Shown piece by piece: positions 63,692 to 64,000 of a stretch of 64,000 nt of DNA (the first letter of the stretch is position 1; every line of letters begins with the position of its first letter). The stretch is from assembly GCF_016863275.1 (NCBI RefSeq), contig NZ_BOOO01000020.1, forward strand, positions 62,001-126,000, given 5' to 3'. The position numbers and the translations under genes were made by a program. The notes under the pieces were generated by a model, which ran no database searches, was not told the origin of the DNA, and was given only the letters and a program-made list of their open reading frames with translations. Source of the DNA: Planotetraspora mira. GTDB taxonomy: Bacteria > Actinomycetota > Actinomycetes > Streptosporangiales > Streptosporangiaceae.

Positions 63692-64000
63692 ATGCCCCTT
63701 GCCTCGATTCCGAGCCCTTCCGTAGGGGTCTGGCATCTCGGATTCATCCCGATCCGGGCCTACGCATTGTGCTTCGTCATCGCGATCGCCTTCGGCATCT
63801 GGCTGAGCGAGCGCCGCTGGCGCGCCCGCGGCGGCGAGAAGGGCGCGATCAGCGACATCGCGTTCCCCGCAGTGATCTTCGGTCTGATCGGCGCTCGCCT
63901 CTACCACGTCATCACCGACTGGCAGACCTACTTCGGCTCTCGCGCGATCAAGGAGCCCTACCGGGCGCTGTTCATCTGGGAAGGCGGGCTCAGCATCTGG
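63692..64000 (+). CDS. lgt: Prolipoprotein diacylglyceryl transferase, N-terminal part
   Basis: First 103 codons of Lgt, which adds diacylglycerol from phosphatidylglycerol to the lipobox cysteine of prelipoproteins. Opening 'IPSPSVGVWHLGFIPIRAYALCF' is typical of actinobacterial Lgt, followed by a membrane helix and 'AVIFGLIGARLYHVITDW', the conserved H/R site, and 'IWEGGLSIW' at the window end. The start codon sits 7 nt after a TAGCCT box. It is a core gene unrelated to the island on its left, and it would modify the lipoproteins predicted at 57801 and 59235. Confidence 0.93.
   Translation, partial: MPLASIPSPSVGVWHLGFIPIRAYALCFVIAIAFGIWLSERRWRARGGEKGAISDIAFPAVIFGLIGARLYHVITDWQTYFGSRAIKEPYRALFIWEGGLSIW

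Overview
The window is high-GC DNA with actinobacterial habits: many GTG starts, 4-nt stop/start overlaps, start codons sitting right after a -10-like box (leaderless style), and genes for mycothiol- and F420-type chemistry plus an actinobacterial conservon-like kinase. Gene content suggests a filamentous actinomycete (Streptosporangiales-like is a guess; I cannot place it to genus).

Layout. 1-15920: an exopolysaccharide/secondary cell-wall sugar locus. It holds a family 2 glycosyltransferase (cut by the window edge), a Wzx-type flippase, a complete dTDP-L-rhamnose set (rmlA, rmlB, rmlC, rmlD), a second sugar-modification operon (cytidylyltransferase-like, epimerase, PIG-L deacetylase, C-methyltransferase, M28-like DUF4910 protein, and an unrecognised protein made of a duplicated cysteine module), a 2-oxoglutarate-dioxygenase-like enzyme, a secreted beta-helix protein and the initiating polyprenyl glycosylphosphotransferase. 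16288-29379: metabolic and regulatory genes, including a two-gene conservon remnant (kinase + DUF742), a quinone oxidoreductase behind a MerR-type operator, a PadR/flavin monooxygenase pair and an ArsR/SRPBCC pair. 29589-40799: a VapBC-type module, a MarR/MFS efflux pair, a lipase-like hydrolase with its regulator, a phosphonate cassette (FAD oxidase, UTRA GntR, PhnX-like hydrolase), a mycothiol-dependent enzyme, TetR/SDR/SnoaL.

41020-43152 is the most remarkable part: four tandem Y-RNA-like noncoding RNAs directly upstream of a TROVE/Ro60 (Rsr) gene. Each unit has the same Ro-type terminal stem with compensatory base changes. Units 1 and 4 carry a complete, circularly permuted tRNA mimic in which the acceptor stem is closed by a short loop and the Y stem enters between the D arm and the anticodon arm. 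Unit 3 carries a reduced version and unit 2 has none.

43233-60383: metallo-hydrolase, DinB, a second ArsR/SRPBCC pair, hydrolase, large AAA regulator, F420-type oxidoreductase, methyltransferase, divergent oxidoreductase/TetR, then a two-component system divergent from an ABC transporter operon that also encodes a secreted S41 protease and a lipoprotein hydrolase. 60478-63295: a toxin-antitoxin island with a frameshifted HTH-nucleotidyltransferase relic, an intact HTH-MNT/HEPN pair and an extended RelE/Phd pair. The window ends inside lgt, a core gene.
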